A stretch of 64,000 nucleotides of DNA from Candidatus Tokpelaia sp. JSC188 (GTDB taxonomy: Bacteria; Pseudomonadota; Alphaproteobacteria; Rhizobiales; Rhizobiaceae), in NCBI GenBank assembly GCA_003331065.1, contig QENB01000005.1, forward strand, positions 118,741 through 182,740, written 5' to 3'. Below the pieces are notes generated by a model. It was not told the origin of the DNA. It did not search any database and was given only the letters and a program-made list of their open reading frames with translations. The position numbers and the translations under genes were made by a program. Numbering within the stretch: position 1 is the first letter of the stretch; the number at the start of each line of letters is the position of its first letter. Positions 1 through 10,134 of the stretch are shown piece by piece.

Positions 1-128
1 TTTTGCATAGTTTAAACAACTCTTTTCCTGACAAATAGAAGTATTATCTAGATTATTTATTTTACTAAAAGCATCACAGATATTTAATTGAAGATTTTAT
101 AAAAAGTAAAATCAGTTTTTAAAAATCA

Positions 129-2447
129 TTAAGCATGCACTTTTTGAGGAATGCGTATTGAAACTATCGTACCCTTTCCTTCACGTGAGAAAATCCGCAA
201 TCTACCGTTATGTAGTTCGATCAATGAGCGTGAGATGGCTAATCCCAAACCAGAGCCTGTATGAGTTTTAGTAAACTGATTTTCCACTTGCTCAAACGGC
301 TTACCAAGCTTTCCAATTGCTGATTTAGGTATACCAATGCCACTATCGGCGATAGAGAAAGCAAGTGCATCTCTTGTAATATGTGCACGTACTCGGATAA
401 CCCCACTTGAAGGTGTGAATTTAACAGCATTGGAAAGCAGGTTAAGTGAAACCTGCCGCATGGCGCGGATATCAATTTTCACTTGCATCGGCTTTTCAAT
501 CTGCATTTCAAGTCGAATCTGTTTTTCATTGGCTTGAAGAGAAACTACCCGCAACGCTTCATTAATAATAGGTTCAAGGTCTGTTTCTCTGCAATCGATA
601 GTAAAGTGACCAGCTTCAATCTTCGACATATCTAGAATATCATTGATAAGGGTAAGCAAATGTGTACCAGAGTTATAAATATCATCAATATATTCCTGAT
701 ATTGTTTGCTTCCCACTGGACCAAAGGTACCATGAGTCATAATCTGTGAAAAACCAATGATGGCATTAAGTGGTGTACGCAACTCATGCGACATGTTGGC
801 AAGAAATTCTGATTTAGCGATATTAGCACTTTCGGCACGCTCTTTCTCTGCTTGAAGACGGATATTTAGCTCTGAAACCTCATCAGTGCGTTTCTTTTGT
901 TCTTGGCGCGCACGTTTTAGATCTTGGATTGTAGAAACAAAGCGTTGCTGACTATCTTTAAGGCTTTTCTGCTGCTGTTTCAACGCTGAGATATCGGTAC
1001 CAACCGATACAAAACCACCATCCTTCGTTCGTCTCTCATTTATCTTTAACCACTTGCCATCAGCAAGCTGACGTTCACAAGTATGGGGATCGCTATCATT
1101 TTCGTTCGATGTATGTTCGCTGACTACTGGTTTTGCTAAGGCTTCGACTGTTGTCCGTTGTATCCCTGGATAAAGAACCTTCTCTTCTAAGCCTGCATAT
1201 TCGCGATATTTGCTGTTGGACATAACCAACCGTTCATCGGCATCCCAAAGTACAAAAGATTCTGAAATATTTTCGATTGCATCGCGAATACGCAAATCAG
1301 CTTCAGCTGTCCGTTCGGCAAGCCGCTGTTGTTCGCTAATATCAAAAGAAATGCCAACTATATGGGGTTCATCGCTTTGCACTATCTCTGCACGGATGCG
1401 CATCCAGACCGAGTGGCCAGTAGCATGACGCATGGCAATCTTAAGATCAATATAATCCATTTTATTGCTCAAAGCACGCTGAGCAATCTCATAGAGGTCA
1501 CAATCGGAAGGATCTATAATCGAAGCAACTTCTGATATAGAAAGTAAAGCATTATAAGGTCGGTATCCAAGCATTTCATACATAGAGCGTGACCAATAGA
1601 TTCGTCCACGGACTATATCCCAATCCCATAGGCCGCAGCGACCGCGTACCATAGCTGTATCAATCCGCTTTTGAATTTTTTTTGCAATCAAATCTGCACT
1701 GCGAGCACGTGATACTTGGCTAAAATAAGCATGAAGAATAACCAGGATAACACTGACAGTGCTGATAAAAAGGGTGACATTAAGCGAGACGCTTTTTTGC
1801 CATGTGGCAAGCATTTTCTGCTTATACAACGCAATAAATACGCCGTATTGACCAAATGCTGTCTGTGAAAAGGCAGCAAGCGCCTTTTTGTTATGGATGG
1901 ATATCCACATAACATCGATGCTTTTTCCTGATGTAAGAAAAGCTTGTCCATTGGATACTATTTGAGCTATTTGATTGTGAATGTGATCTTCGAGGCCAGA
2001 AGTTGCAATCACTTTGCCGCCAGGTTCAAGAATAGCGATTTGTGTTGCTGGCGAAATCAAGTTTTGTGAACGAAAACGTACTAGGATATCCTGAAGTTGG
2101 GACGGATTAATAGGCTTTGGCTTGCTATTATTGCCAAAAATAGCGCGTTCAATTTTTTCTGAAATATGCCTTGAAGATAGAATAAAAGCACTACGGGTGT
2201 TATTTTCAATACGTTGTCGCCATTCGTAAAGAGAGAGCCCACGTATTGAAGCAAGAAGTATGAGAAAAACAATGATCAAAACTGGGATAGCACGTCGTAT
2301 CCAAGGCTCAACCGTAAGCAACCGCTGATAGGCGGGGCTAGAAAGAAAGCCAATGTTGGTAGATAGACCAGAAAATCTTTTCCGTACGTTTTTCTTGTCT
2401 GCAACCAACACTTCGGCCGCGCTTTGCGCGTCCAATTCCGCCATCAT
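129..2447 (-). CDS. pleC: PleC-like membrane sensor histidine kinase with two PAS domains
   Basis: 772-residue inner-membrane histidine kinase. Visible in order: a transmembrane segment near residues 51-71, a periplasmic stretch, a second transmembrane segment near 222-243, two PAS-like domains (about 265-375 and 385-490), a coiled coil, a HisKA domain with the phospho-acceptor His554 in SHELRTP, then an HATPase_c domain (N box around Asn669-Asn673, G1 DSGIGI at 701-706, G2 GSGLGL at 731-736). There is no receiver domain, so it must pass phosphate to a separate regulator. In this order PleC acts on DivK and PleD in the cell-cycle phosphorelay. The H-box region ([10 protein letters not shown]...GTFGPVG) is typical of rhizobial PleC. 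Start taken at 2447; the next codon is also Met. The family assignment is strong; the PleC name rests on recognition only. Confidence 0.75.
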   Translation of the reverse strand: MMAELDAQSAAEVLVADKKNVRKRFSGLSTNIGFLSSPAYQRLLTVEPWIRRAIPVLIIVFLILLASIRGLSLYEWRQRIENNTRSAFILSSRHISEKIERAIFGNNSKPKPINPSQLQDILVRFRSQNLISPATQIAILEPGGKVIATSGLEDHIHNQIAQIVSNGQAFLTSGKSIDVMWISIHNKKALAAFSQTAFGQYGVFIALYKQKMLATWQKSVSLNVTLFISTVSVILVILHAYFSQVSRARSADLIAKKIQKRIDTAMVRGRCGLWDWDIVRGRIYWSRSMYEMLGYRPYNALLSISEVASIIDPSDCDLYEIAQRALSNKMDYIDLKIAMRHATGHSVWMRIRAEIVQSDEPHIVGISFDISEQQRLAERTAEADLRIRDAIENISESFVLWDADERLVMSNSKYREYAGLEEKVLYPGIQRTTVEALAKPVVSEHTSNENDSDPHTCERQLADGKWLKINERRTKDGGFVSVGTDISALKQQQKSLKDSQQRFVSTIQDLKRARQEQKKRTDEVSELNIRLQAEKERAESANIAKSEFLANMSHELRTPLNAIIGFSQIMTHGTFGPVGSKQYQEYIDDIYNSGTHLLTLINDILDMSKIEAGHFTIDCRETDLEPIINEALRVVSLQANEKQIRLEMQIEKPMQVKIDIRAMRQVSLNLLSNAVKFTPSSGVIRVRAHITRDALAFSIADSGIGIPKSAIGKLGKPFEQVENQFTKTHTGSGLGLAISRSLIELHNGRLRIFSREGKGTIVSIRIPQKVHA

Positions 2448-2693
2448 TGGTTCCTTTTCAAAAAAATCTAGAGAACGGGAAATTAATTGTAAGCTGAATG
2501 CTTAAACAAGATAAATGAATCAAAAGTGTTATATCATGTCCAGTATTTTTTCATAAAAATAAGCATGAATGGGATAACTTTTGGGAAAAAGTTTGTGCAA
2601 AATCTAGGTAGATTATTTATCTTCTTTAATTTTACATAAGTGATTTTTAAAAAAAAGAAAATCAAATAGTTGAATTCTTTTTATTCATCCGGA
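2448..2693. other. intergenic, AT-rich
   Basis: Short stretch between the end of pepN and the start of the kinase gene, both on the minus strand. It must carry the promoter of the kinase gene. No convincing hairpin terminator or operator was seen. Confidence 0.4.
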
Positions 2694-5339
2694 TTAAGAA
2701 TGGTTCATGTGACTGAACATACGGATAATAACATCAGAAACATCCTTTGAAAGCCCTTTAGTCAAAGCAATTTTTTTTAATTCAGCCTTAATTTTTGTCT
2801 TCCTGATGTTCTCTAAAGCATACCAATGGTGCATGATCATAAGGAGGTTTGCTGCAAGTTGCGGGTTTTTTTTATCTATCAGTAGAATGATCTTGGCAAG
2901 GAATGCATAACCAGCTCCATCTTTGCGATTAAACCCGATTTGATTGCAACTAGCAAAAGTTCCGATGAGCGCCCGAACTCGATTCGGGTTATCATAAGAA
3001 AAGAGGGGATGCTGTGTCAATTTTTTGACAAGCTCAAGTGCTTTGTCTCCGCTATAGGCAGCCTGAACAGTAAACCATTTATCTATAGCCAATAATTCAG
3101 TAGAAAAGCGTTGTTCAAAATTTTTGAGTGCAATACTACATTCTTCTAAATGTAAGAATCGCTGAACTAAAAGACGCAATGCAGCCACCCTGTCAGTCAT
3201 ATTATTAGCATGAGTGCAGATATATGCTAAGCGGTCTGGGCTATTTTCAAAAAGAACGATATAACCAAGAAGAGCATTTTTTAATGCCCTTTTGCTTACA
3301 TTCGCTGGATCCGGCAAATACGTGCCTTCCATGGCGAGAAATTCATAAAGATTGGTGAATTCAACACCATTTTTCCTGGAAATTTTTGCAAAAAGCGCTT
3401 CACGAGCTCTGAAAATACGATCGGGATCTACATTGCTATCAAAGACACTAGCAATTTTGACTTCAGATGGTAAGGTGATGCAAAGGGCGCGGAAGGCGGG
3501 TTCTAGAGTGTCATCATTGGCAATAATGCCAATAAGTTCAGTAAGTTCGTTGCAGTCTAGCGTGCTAATTTCTCTTGTATTTTGAGAGGATATCACAAGG
3601 TACTCTATCAGGAGCTGGTTAAGTGCTTGCCAGCGATTGACAAGATCAGTATCGTAGCGAGCAAGAAAGACACGATCATTGTTTTTCAAAGGTAGATCAA
3701 GCGTAATAGGTGCAGAAAATCCCCGGAGAAGGGATGGAATGGGGCGCGCTGTAACAGCTGTAAAGCAAAAACTTTGCCGTTTTTCTGTAAGCAACATAAC
3801 ATCTCCTTCAATATCGCTACCTGTCTGATAAGCCATATCTTTGCCATTTGTACCACAGAGCCCGAAACGCACAGGAATAACCATAGGGGAGGAGGTTTGG
3901 CCTGACTTAGAGTGAAGTGATTGCTCAAGTGTTATGGTAAAGCTGCTATCTTTTTCGTGATAATCGAATTGCGCTTTGACATGAGGTGTACCAACTTGTT
4001 CATACCAGAGCATAAACTGGCTAAAATCCCTGTTTGATACTTCAGAAAAACAAGAAATCAGGTCCTCAACTATGCAAGCGTGACCGTCATGACGTTTAAA
4101 ATAAAGATCTAAACCTACACGAAAAAGCTTATCGCCTAGCAGAGTGTGAATCATCCTAATAATCTCAGCACCCTTCTCATAAACGGTAGCTGTGTAGAAG
4201 TTATTGATTTCAATATATTGTCGTGGCCGTACAGGGTGCGCCAGCGGTCCAACGTCCTCTGGAAACTGTGTTACCATTAGAAAATGCACGTCGGAAATCC
4301 GTTGTACAGAGGCTGAGCGTTGGCTAGCAGAAAATTCTTGATCACGGTAAACTGTCAACCCTTCCTTCAGGCAAAGTTGAAACCAATCGCGACAGGTAAT
4401 GCGATTACCCGTCCAGTTGTGGAAATATTCATGCGCAATAATCCGCTCAATATTAGCATAATCACTGTCAGTTGCTATTTGTGAATTGGCAAGCACGTAC
4501 TTATCATTGAAAATATTAAGTCCTTTATTTTCCATTGCACCCGCATTAAAATCAGGAATGGCTACAATATTGAAAACATCAAGATCATATTCACAATTAA
4601 AAACTTTTTCATCCCAATGCATAGCACGTTTTAGGACATCTATGGCATAAAAAGCCTGCGAAGCTTTGCCCTTTTCTACATAAATGGCAAGTGCAACGTT
4701 TTTGCCGCTATTGGTCATGAAATAATCACGCACGGATTCAAGATCACCGCCTACTAAAGCAAAAAGATAGGATGGCTTAGGAAAAGGATCATGCCATAGA
4801 ACGAAATGCCGTCCATTCATAAGGAGACCACTTTCTTTGAGATTACCGTTTGATAAAAGAACCGGGCAGCTTTTCTGATCAGCCTCGATGCGCACTGTAT
4901 AAATGGAGAGCACATCTGGTCTGTCATAAAAATATGTGATCCGACGGAAGCCTTCCGGTTCGCATTGAGTACAAAATATTCCATTTGAGCGATAAAGGCC
5001 TACGAGTTGCTGATTCATATCAGGGTTTATTTCAGTGATAATTTCAAGAACAAAGGGCCATGATGGCGGCCGGTGGATCTCGAGTTGATTCATTGTTCTG
5101 TTGAATGCTTCTATTGGCAGCGATTCTCCATCAATGCTAATAGAAATGAGATTAAGATTATCACCATTAAGAACAAGCGGTGTTCCCGTTTGTATATTTT
5201 CTCTTTTTTCGATAAAGAGCTTTGCAATCACCTGCGTTTTTTCTGTCTCAAGAAAAAAACAGAGCTCATTGTGAGGTATTGCGTAAGGTGTGATCTGATA
5301 ATTATCAAGGCAAAAAACTGGATTTTTATAAGAATTCAT
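2694..5339 (-). CDS. pepN: aminopeptidase N (M1 family zinc metallopeptidase)
   Basis: 881 residues, the usual length of the E. coli-type PepN subgroup. It removes N-terminal residues from peptides in the cytoplasm. The substrate-binding motif GAMEN is at 267-271 and the zinc motif HEYFH at 303-307 (ligands His303 and His307, catalytic Glu304), with the third ligand Glu326 in LKEGLTV. The remaining C-terminal half is the helical DUF3458-type region of this family. No signal peptide is visible, consistent with a cytosolic enzyme. It lies head-to-tail upstream of the kinase gene and about 70 bases from the uracil-DNA glycosylase stop; all three read on the minus strand but gaps suggest separate control. 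Intact and high confidence. Confidence 0.95.
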   Translation of the reverse strand: MNSYKNPVFCLDNYQITPYAIPHNELCFFLETEKTQVIAKLFIEKRENIQTGTPLVLNGDNLNLISISIDGESLPIEAFNRTMNQLEIHRPPSWPFVLEIITEINPDMNQQLVGLYRSNGIFCTQCEPEGFRRITYFYDRPDVLSIYTVRIEADQKSCPVLLSNGNLKESGLLMNGRHFVLWHDPFPKPSYLFALVGGDLESVRDYFMTNSGKNVALAIYVEKGKASQAFYAIDVLKRAMHWDEKVFNCEYDLDVFNIVAIPDFNAGAMENKGLNIFNDKYVLANSQIATDSDYANIERIIAHEYFHNWTGNRITCRDWFQLCLKEGLTVYRDQEFSASQRSASVQRISDVHFLMVTQFPEDVGPLAHPVRPRQYIEINNFYTATVYEKGAEIIRMIHTLLGDKLFRVGLDLYFKRHDGHACIVEDLISCFSEVSNRDFSQFMLWYEQVGTPHVKAQFDYHEKDSSFTITLEQSLHSKSGQTSSPMVIPVRFGLCGTNGKDMAYQTGSDIEGDVMLLTEKRQSFCFTAVTARPIPSLLRGFSAPITLDLPLKNNDRVFLARYDTDLVNRWQALNQLLIEYLVISSQNTREISTLDCNELTELIGIIANDDTLEPAFRALCITLPSEVKIASVFDSNVDPDRIFRAREALFAKISRKNGVEFTNLYEFLAMEGTYLPDPANVSKRALKNALLGYIVLFENSPDRLAYICTHANNMTDRVAALRLLVQRFLHLEECSIALKNFEQRFSTELLAIDKWFTVQAAYSGDKALELVKKLTQHPLFSYDNPNRVRALIGTFASCNQIGFNRKDGAGYAFLAKIILLIDKKNPQLAANLLMIMHHWYALENIRKTKIKAELKKIALTKGLSKDVSDVIIRMFSHMNHS

Positions 5340-5407
5340 GATTTTTAGTTACTTTAAAAGATCAAACGAACTTTGACTTGGGATAATTTCATTTAAAAGA
5401 ATGATTT

Positions 5408-6217
5408 TTATAAATCTCCAAGTTCTTTCAAAAGCATTTTGACTATAAGAAAATCATTCCAAGCAAACTTCTTTTGTGAAGGACTTCTCAATAGATAAGC
5501 AGGATGAAGCGTTGGCATCACTGGAATTTCTCGCCTCTCAAGCGTTGTTCGATAAACATGCCAATTACCGCGTAGTCGTAAAATACCCTCCTTTGATCCG
5601 ATTAGCAATTTAGCTGCAGGGCCACCAAGTGCCATCAAAATTTTAGGTCTTGCTAATTCTATTTGCCGGTCAATAAACGGACGGCAGAGTTCTACTTCCA
5701 TAGGAGTTGGTGTCCTATTACCAGGAGGTCGCCAAGGAATAGTATTGGCAATATAGACCTGGTTGCGCTCAAGTCCGATAGCATTCAGTATGCGATTGAG
5801 CAGCTGGCCGGAACGACCTACAAAGGGACGGCCTTGGATATCTTCATCACGACCGGGCGCTTCCCCGATCAACATTAATGCACTTCCTGGTGTACCATCA
5901 GAAAAGCAAGTGTTTTTTGCGGTGAATTTTAGCTGGCAATCATCAAAAGATTCAAGTTGTGCCTTTAATTCGTCGAGGGTCTGTGCATCACCCGGAGTGA
6001 GGTTCGTTGACTGTAAATGGTAGGGCTGTATTGCTGTTTCAGAGAGTTTTGTTGATCTTACCTCAGTTGCAGTAAGCAAAGCCTGTGTGTGCTTTTTTCT
6101 CTCAGAGCAAGAAAAACGGTTGATCGGTGTTTCGCATAAAGCTGTATCAACACCAGTTTCTTCATAGAAACGTAAAAGATCTTTGTAGAAAAAATCGGAT
6201 TCCCCGTGTGACACCAT
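5408..6217 (-). CDS. uracil-DNA glycosylase, family 4 (Fe-S type)
   Basis: 269 residues. It removes uracil from DNA as the first step of base excision repair. The C-terminal 180 residues hold the family-4 core: active-site motif GEAPGRDED at 118-126, the FVGRSGQLL helix start, PWRPPGNRTP at 161-170, and the HPAYLLR motif at 238-244. Cys94 and Cys178 are candidates for the iron-sulfur cluster; the complete four-cysteine set of the thermophile enzymes is not obvious. The N-terminal 85 residues are poorly conserved linker, as in rhizobial homologues. The KRRIH insertion of UdgX is absent. Start is the ATG at 6217 with AAGGAG-like purines just upstream. Confidence 0.9.
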   Translation of the reverse strand: MVSHGESDFFYKDLLRFYEETGVDTALCETPINRFSCSERKKHTQALLTATEVRSTKLSETAIQPYHLQSTNLTPGDAQTLDELKAQLESFDDCQLKFTAKNTCFSDGTPGSALMLIGEAPGRDEDIQGRPFVGRSGQLLNRILNAIGLERNQVYIANTIPWRPPGNRTPTPMEVELCRPFIDRQIELARPKILMALGGPAAKLLIGSKEGILRLRGNWHVYRTTLERREIPVMPTLHPAYLLRSPSQKKFAWNDFLIVKMLLKELGDL

Positions 6218-6794
6218 ATCACTCCTTATTTCTTTTAAAAACTTCCTGCAGCATAGTAGAAAATGATTAATGAAAAAATAGTAAACAAGGATTATAGCTC
6301 ATATAAAGGGTATAAAGGCCATTCTAGCTGTCTGAATTACATTTAGAGTATGTCATGAACTTGTGCTCAAAATATCATGACATCTGTTGCTTGGTCTGTT
6401 CATTGATTTTATCCATTCTTTACTTGAGATAATTGTGAATAGTACTCCTCAAAAATATAAAATGCTCCCTTCATTTGCATTAAGAAAGCAGGGTTTATTA
6501 AATAATAGCCATGCTGAGGAGGAGTTCCATGTCGCCGGCTAATCGACACAAATCAGGGAATATCTAGGTCATTTAGTTTGGAATATGCAGTTTTGCAATT
6601 AAATCGATCATTTGAAATGATCAAGCTTCGATTTGATTATATAGGTGAATTCCTTATTTTAGTGATTAAAGTTTTTCCTCTCATACAAAAATTAGGAATT
6701 ATCAAAGAGCTTTTAATCTTCAGTAAATTTCGCTAATATTGTATTGGTTTTAATATTAAATGCAAAATTTTGCAAAAACAGTTCTATTATTAAA
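6218..6794. other. long intergenic region before dusA
   Basis: About 575 bases between divergent genes. It contains the 9-bp inverted repeat described separately and a short reading frame at 6529-6567 (ATG after GAGGAGGAG, 12 codons, TAG). That frame has an excellent ribosome site but encodes almost nothing; it may be the first codons of a deleted gene or a leader peptide. Otherwise nothing recognised. Confidence 0.4.
6350..6383. repeat. 9-bp perfect inverted repeat
   Basis: ATGTCATGA at 6350-6358 is matched by TCATGACAT at 6375-6383 with a 16-base spacer. It lies between the divergently transcribed glycosylase and dusA genes. The geometry (two turns centre to centre) would suit a dimeric regulator, but no factor can be named. 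Confidence 0.4.
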
Positions 6795-7829
6795 ATGGCT
6801 AAGGGTGGATCTGAAGAAAAAATATCTGAGAATTACAATTTCTTCAGATTAAAAACACATCAACAGCTAGGGCGTTTTTCTGTTGCACCTATGCTGGGTT
6901 GGACAGATAGGCATTGCCGATTTTTTCATCGCCAGCTGACGGAACGTGCATTACTTTACAGTGAAATGATTGTGGACGACGCTGTTATTCACGGTGATAG
7001 AACAAGATTCTTAGCATTTTCAGATATAGAGCATCCTGTGGCATTACAGCTTGGGGGGTCTAATGCCAAAAAGTTAGCTGAAGCAGCACGTATTGGAGCA
7101 GATTTTGGTTATGATGAAATTAACCTCAACATAGGCTGTCCATCTAAGCGTGTTCAATATGCTGCTTTTGGTGCATGCCTTATGAAAGAGGTCAATACTG
7201 TAGCCTATGCCGTAAATGCTATGAAAAAAGCGGTTTTAGTTCCCATAACTGTGAAATGTCGTATTGGTATTGATGAACAAAACAGTGAAGAAACATTGGA
7301 TAAATTTGGAGAACAGGTACTATCTGCAGGTGCTGATGCAATCTGGATTCATGCTCGCAAGGCATGGCTCAAAGGGCTTTCTTCAAAAGAAAATCGTGAG
7401 ATTCCACCACTAGATTATGAACGAGTTTACCGTTTTCGGGAAAAATATCACCGCAGTTTTATTGGAATAAATGGCGGTATTCAATCACTTGATGAAGCTA
7501 TTACTCATCTTAAACATGTGGATGGTGTAATGATCGGGCGAACAGCCTATCATAATCCGCTTCTTTTAATGGATGTCGACAGAAGGATTTACGGACAAAA
7601 GGCTAAAAAGCTCAATTATACTACGCTTCTTGATCAAATGGCTGCCTATATTGATGCCTATATTTGCAATGGTGGTCGGGTTTCGCATGTAACACGAAAT
7701 ATGATAGGACTTTTTCATGGATTTAAAGGTGCAAGACGATGGAGGCAAATATTATCGACAGAAAGTATCTCTTGTGGCGCAACATCCTCTGTTTTATTCA
7801 AAGCTTTTAAAGAAATTGTTTTACCCTGA
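6795..7829 (+). CDS. dusA: tRNA-dihydrouridine synthase A
   Basis: FMN enzyme that reduces uridine in the tRNA D-loop. The reading frame is open from a TTG at 6744, but the ATG at 6795 gives a normal length (344 residues) and is preferred. Visible motifs: SVAPMLGWTDRHCR at the N-terminus (FMN binding), INLNIGCPS, the catalytic Cys in FGACLM (Cys128 in the short form), VKCRIGID, and the phosphate-binding INGGI and GVMIGRTAY segments. Dihydrouridine synthase A is the usual single Dus of this order. No ribosome site stands out at either start, so the start is the uncertain part, not the function. Confidence 0.92.
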   Translation: MAKGGSEEKISENYNFFRLKTHQQLGRFSVAPMLGWTDRHCRFFHRQLTERALLYSEMIVDDAVIHGDRTRFLAFSDIEHPVALQLGGSNAKKLAEAARIGADFGYDEINLNIGCPSKRVQYAAFGACLMKEVNTVAYAVNAMKKAVLVPITVKCRIGIDEQNSEETLDKFGEQVLSAGADAIWIHARKAWLKGLSSKENREIPPLDYERVYRFREKYHRSFIGINGGIQSLDEAITHLKHVDGVMIGRTAYHNPLLLMDVDRRIYGQKAKKLNYTTLLDQMAAYIDAYICNGGRVSHVTRNMIGLFHGFKGARRWRQILSTESISCGATSSVLFKAFKEIVLP

Positions 7830-8077
7830 TTATAAGAGTTAAGTGAAGTGGGTTGCTCCACTCGTAAATTTCCGCCAAAATTAACTAACTTTTACAAGTT
7901 ATATAATCAAAGCAAGAGTAAAATATACAAAAGCTTATGATAAAAGCACTGGATACATAGTGCACCTGAAGAAGGACTTCTCTGCACAAACTTAATTAAT
8001 TAAGAATAAACAATACGATCGGGTGATACAATTAATCGTAACGAACGTGTACAAATATTATCTTATGAATTAGAAAT

Positions 8078-8869
8078 TCAGAATCTAATAGCCAAGCCGA
8101 CAAGAAGTGCAATCGTTCCAATTTGCTGCATTGCACCAAGTACATCACCAGTACTGCCTTCAATTTTATTTCTGCATATTTTTGTGAAAGTATAGGTGCT
8201 TAAAATGATAAGTCCTGCCGCAACAAAGAATGAGAGAAATCCTCTGCATGGAATGATCAAAATTGCAAGAATAATAACCGAAATGATTGATGAAAAAAAT
8301 CTAGCGTCTTCATTAGGTTTACCAACCATAGCTGCTATGCCGTCCCTTTTTGCTAGTGGTAAAACATACCAAATCCATACTAAGGCACCTCGGCTTACTG
8401 CTTCAACGGCAATCAGGACGGCAAAAGTTATGCCAATGCCAAAACTGCTGATAATATCCGCAAGCAAAATGACACGCAGGTTAATTGAAAAAATAAGAGC
8501 TAACGCACCAAAAACACCAATGCGCGAATCTTTCATGATTATAAGACGTTCTTTCGGGCTTTCTGCTGACCAGAAGGCATCTGCAACATCGCTTAACCCA
8601 TCTTCATGCAAGGCACCTGTTAGGACAATCAGAGTCATTACTGTAAAAGACGCTATAGCAAGTGGATGGAAGCCCAGTAAATGAGTTATAAATAACACCA
8701 ATCCACCAATACAGCCGATGATAAAGCCTGCAATAGGAAAAGCATTTGTATCAGCAGTAAACTTTTTGTTTTTTCCAAACCATTTTGCGTTCAAAGGTAT
8801 CCGTGTCAGAAAACTAAGAGCATGTATAGTGGAATGCATAATGCGGATACACTCAATAAATTGTGTCAC
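8078..8869 (-). CDS. cobS: adenosylcobinamide-GDP ribazoletransferase (cobalamin synthase)
   Basis: 263-residue polytopic inner-membrane enzyme that joins adenosylcobinamide-GDP with alpha-ribazole to complete the nucleotide loop of B12. The family signature HEDGLSDVADA and the following IMKDSRIGVFG are present, and the rest is a series of hydrophobic segments. The start may be the Met at 8869 or one of the next two internal Met codons (Met10, Met11 of this frame; rhizobial homologues begin near there). It is divergent from cobT, which makes the alpha-ribazole phosphate precursor, so the two form a functional pair around a shared control region. No other cob genes are in the window. Confidence 0.92.
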   Translation of the reverse strand: MTQFIECIRIMHSTIHALSFLTRIPLNAKWFGKNKKFTADTNAFPIAGFIIGCIGGLVLFITHLLGFHPLAIASFTVMTLIVLTGALHEDGLSDVADAFWSAESPKERLIIMKDSRIGVFGALALIFSINLRVILLADIISSFGIGITFAVLIAVEAVSRGALVWIWYVLPLAKRDGIAAMVGKPNEDARFFSSIISVIILAILIIPCRGFLSFFVAAGLIILSTYTFTKICRNKIEGSTGDVLGAMQQIGTIALLVGLAIRF

Positions 8870-8941
8870 AAGTTATTTGTCCTTTGAAAGGTTTTCCAAT
8901 TTTATGTCTTGAAAGACTTTATCCTTGCGTAAAAAAGAAAA

Positions 8942-8961
8942 ACGAAAAATTGCTTTTTCGT
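8942..8961. repeat. 8-bp inverted repeat between cobS and cobT
   Basis: ACGAAAAA and TTTTTCGT separated by TTGC form a small perfect stem-loop in the 190-base region between the divergent cobS and cobT genes. It could be an operator or a weak bidirectional terminator. No cobalamin riboswitch core (B12 box) could be recognised here. Confidence 0.35.
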
Positions 8962-9057
8962 CAAACTAAAACATGGTACAACGATTTTCTAGTCTTTGCT
9001 GTACAAGTTGATAGTGGTTCAGTAAAGCCTTTGAACAACCCTTTCAGGATTATTCTC

Positions 9058-10107
9058 ATGAATGCAATTGGCAACCATTTTGATAGTTTCCGTGCACTAC
9101 TTCATGATCTTCCTCAGCCTGATAGTAATATGATCGCTAAAGCGCGGATCAACCAGGATAAACTTACAAAGCCGTCAGGAGCTTTAGGAAAACTAGAGAA
9201 AATTGCTATTTGGCTTGCCGGTTGGAGAGGAGAAGAAAAGCCAATTATAGCGCGGCCGCTAGTTGCGGTTTTTGCTGGAAATCACGGTGTAACAGATGAA
9301 AATGTAACACCATTTCCGTGCAGTATTACACGTCAAATGGTAGAGAATTTTTCTACCGGCGGCGCAGCAATTAATCAGATTTGTATTGTCAATGGTCTTG
9401 GATTAAGAATTTATGATCTTGCGCTGGATTGTCCGACAACAAACATTAGCAAGGGTGCTGCTATGGATGAGCGTGGATGCGCTGAGAGCATAGCATTTGG
9501 CATGAAAGCAATTACGGAGGAAACAGATCTCCTTTGTCTTGGCGAAATGGGTATTGGTAATACTACGGTTGCAGCAGCGCTTGCATGTGCTATTTTTGGT
9601 GGAACCTCCAAAGATTGGATAGGTCATGGCACCGGTTCGACAGGGGAATATTTTCAGCGTAAGCATGAAACAGTGCGTAAAGCTATTGCCTTACATCATA
9701 AGTATCTGGATGATCCTTTTGAGGTATTGCGTCGATTGGGTGGACGTGAATTTGCGGCTATCGTTGGGGCAATCCTAGCCGCGAGATTGAAGAAAATTCC
9801 CGTTATTCTTGACGGGTTTGTAGTGAGCGCAGCCGCAGCAGTCCTGTTCAAGGCACATCCTAGAACCCTTGATCACTGTCTTGTAGGACATCTTTCTGCT
9901 GAACAAGGTCATCGGCGACTACTTGAAAAGTTTGGCAAAAAACCATTACTTGATCTCGGCATGCGTTTAGGTGAGGGAACAGGCGCTGCATTGGCTGCTG
10001 GAATTGTCAAAGCAGCTGCCCTTTGTAATGCCCGCATGGCAACGTTTGAGCAACTGAATATAAGAACCGGGCAGGGGGTCAATGATTCTGCGCTATCCGA
10101 GTGTTAG
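9058..10107 (+). CDS. cobT: nicotinate-nucleotide--dimethylbenzimidazole phosphoribosyltransferase
   Basis: Makes alpha-ribazole 5'-phosphate, the lower ligand precursor of cobalamin, in the cytoplasm. The frame is open from 8863, but the ATG at 9058, preceded by CAGGA at about 9 bases, gives 349 residues, the normal family length, and matches the family N-terminus. Visible motifs: VFAGNHGVTDENVTPFP, STGGAAINQI, GEMGIGNTT, and the C-terminal LGEGTGAA containing the catalytic glutamate near residue 305. It is divergent from cobS. With no other corrin genes nearby, the pair would also serve a salvage role (remodelling of imported cobinamide); whether the de novo pathway exists cannot be judged here. 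Confidence 0.94.
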   Translation: MNAIGNHFDSFRALLHDLPQPDSNMIAKARINQDKLTKPSGALGKLEKIAIWLAGWRGEEKPIIARPLVAVFAGNHGVTDENVTPFPCSITRQMVENFSTGGAAINQICIVNGLGLRIYDLALDCPTTNISKGAAMDERGCAESIAFGMKAITEETDLLCLGEMGIGNTTVAAALACAIFGGTSKDWIGHGTGSTGEYFQRKHETVRKAIALHHKYLDDPFEVLRRLGGREFAAIVGAILAARLKKIPVILDGFVVSAAAAVLFKAHPRTLDHCLVGHLSAEQGHRRLLEKFGKKPLLDLGMRLGEGTGAALAAGIVKAAALCNARMATFEQLNIRTGQGVNDSALSEC

Positions 10108-10134
10108 AAGAGATTGATTTTTTAGTACTTGCCA

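Noticed and set aside
8196..8684. 162-codon plus-strand frame opposite cobS
   Set aside because: Antisense shadow; the cobS frame has clear family motifs.
8870..9057. Cobalamin riboswitch before cobT/cobS
   Set aside because: No B12-box core or multi-helix architecture could be recognised in the 190 bases.
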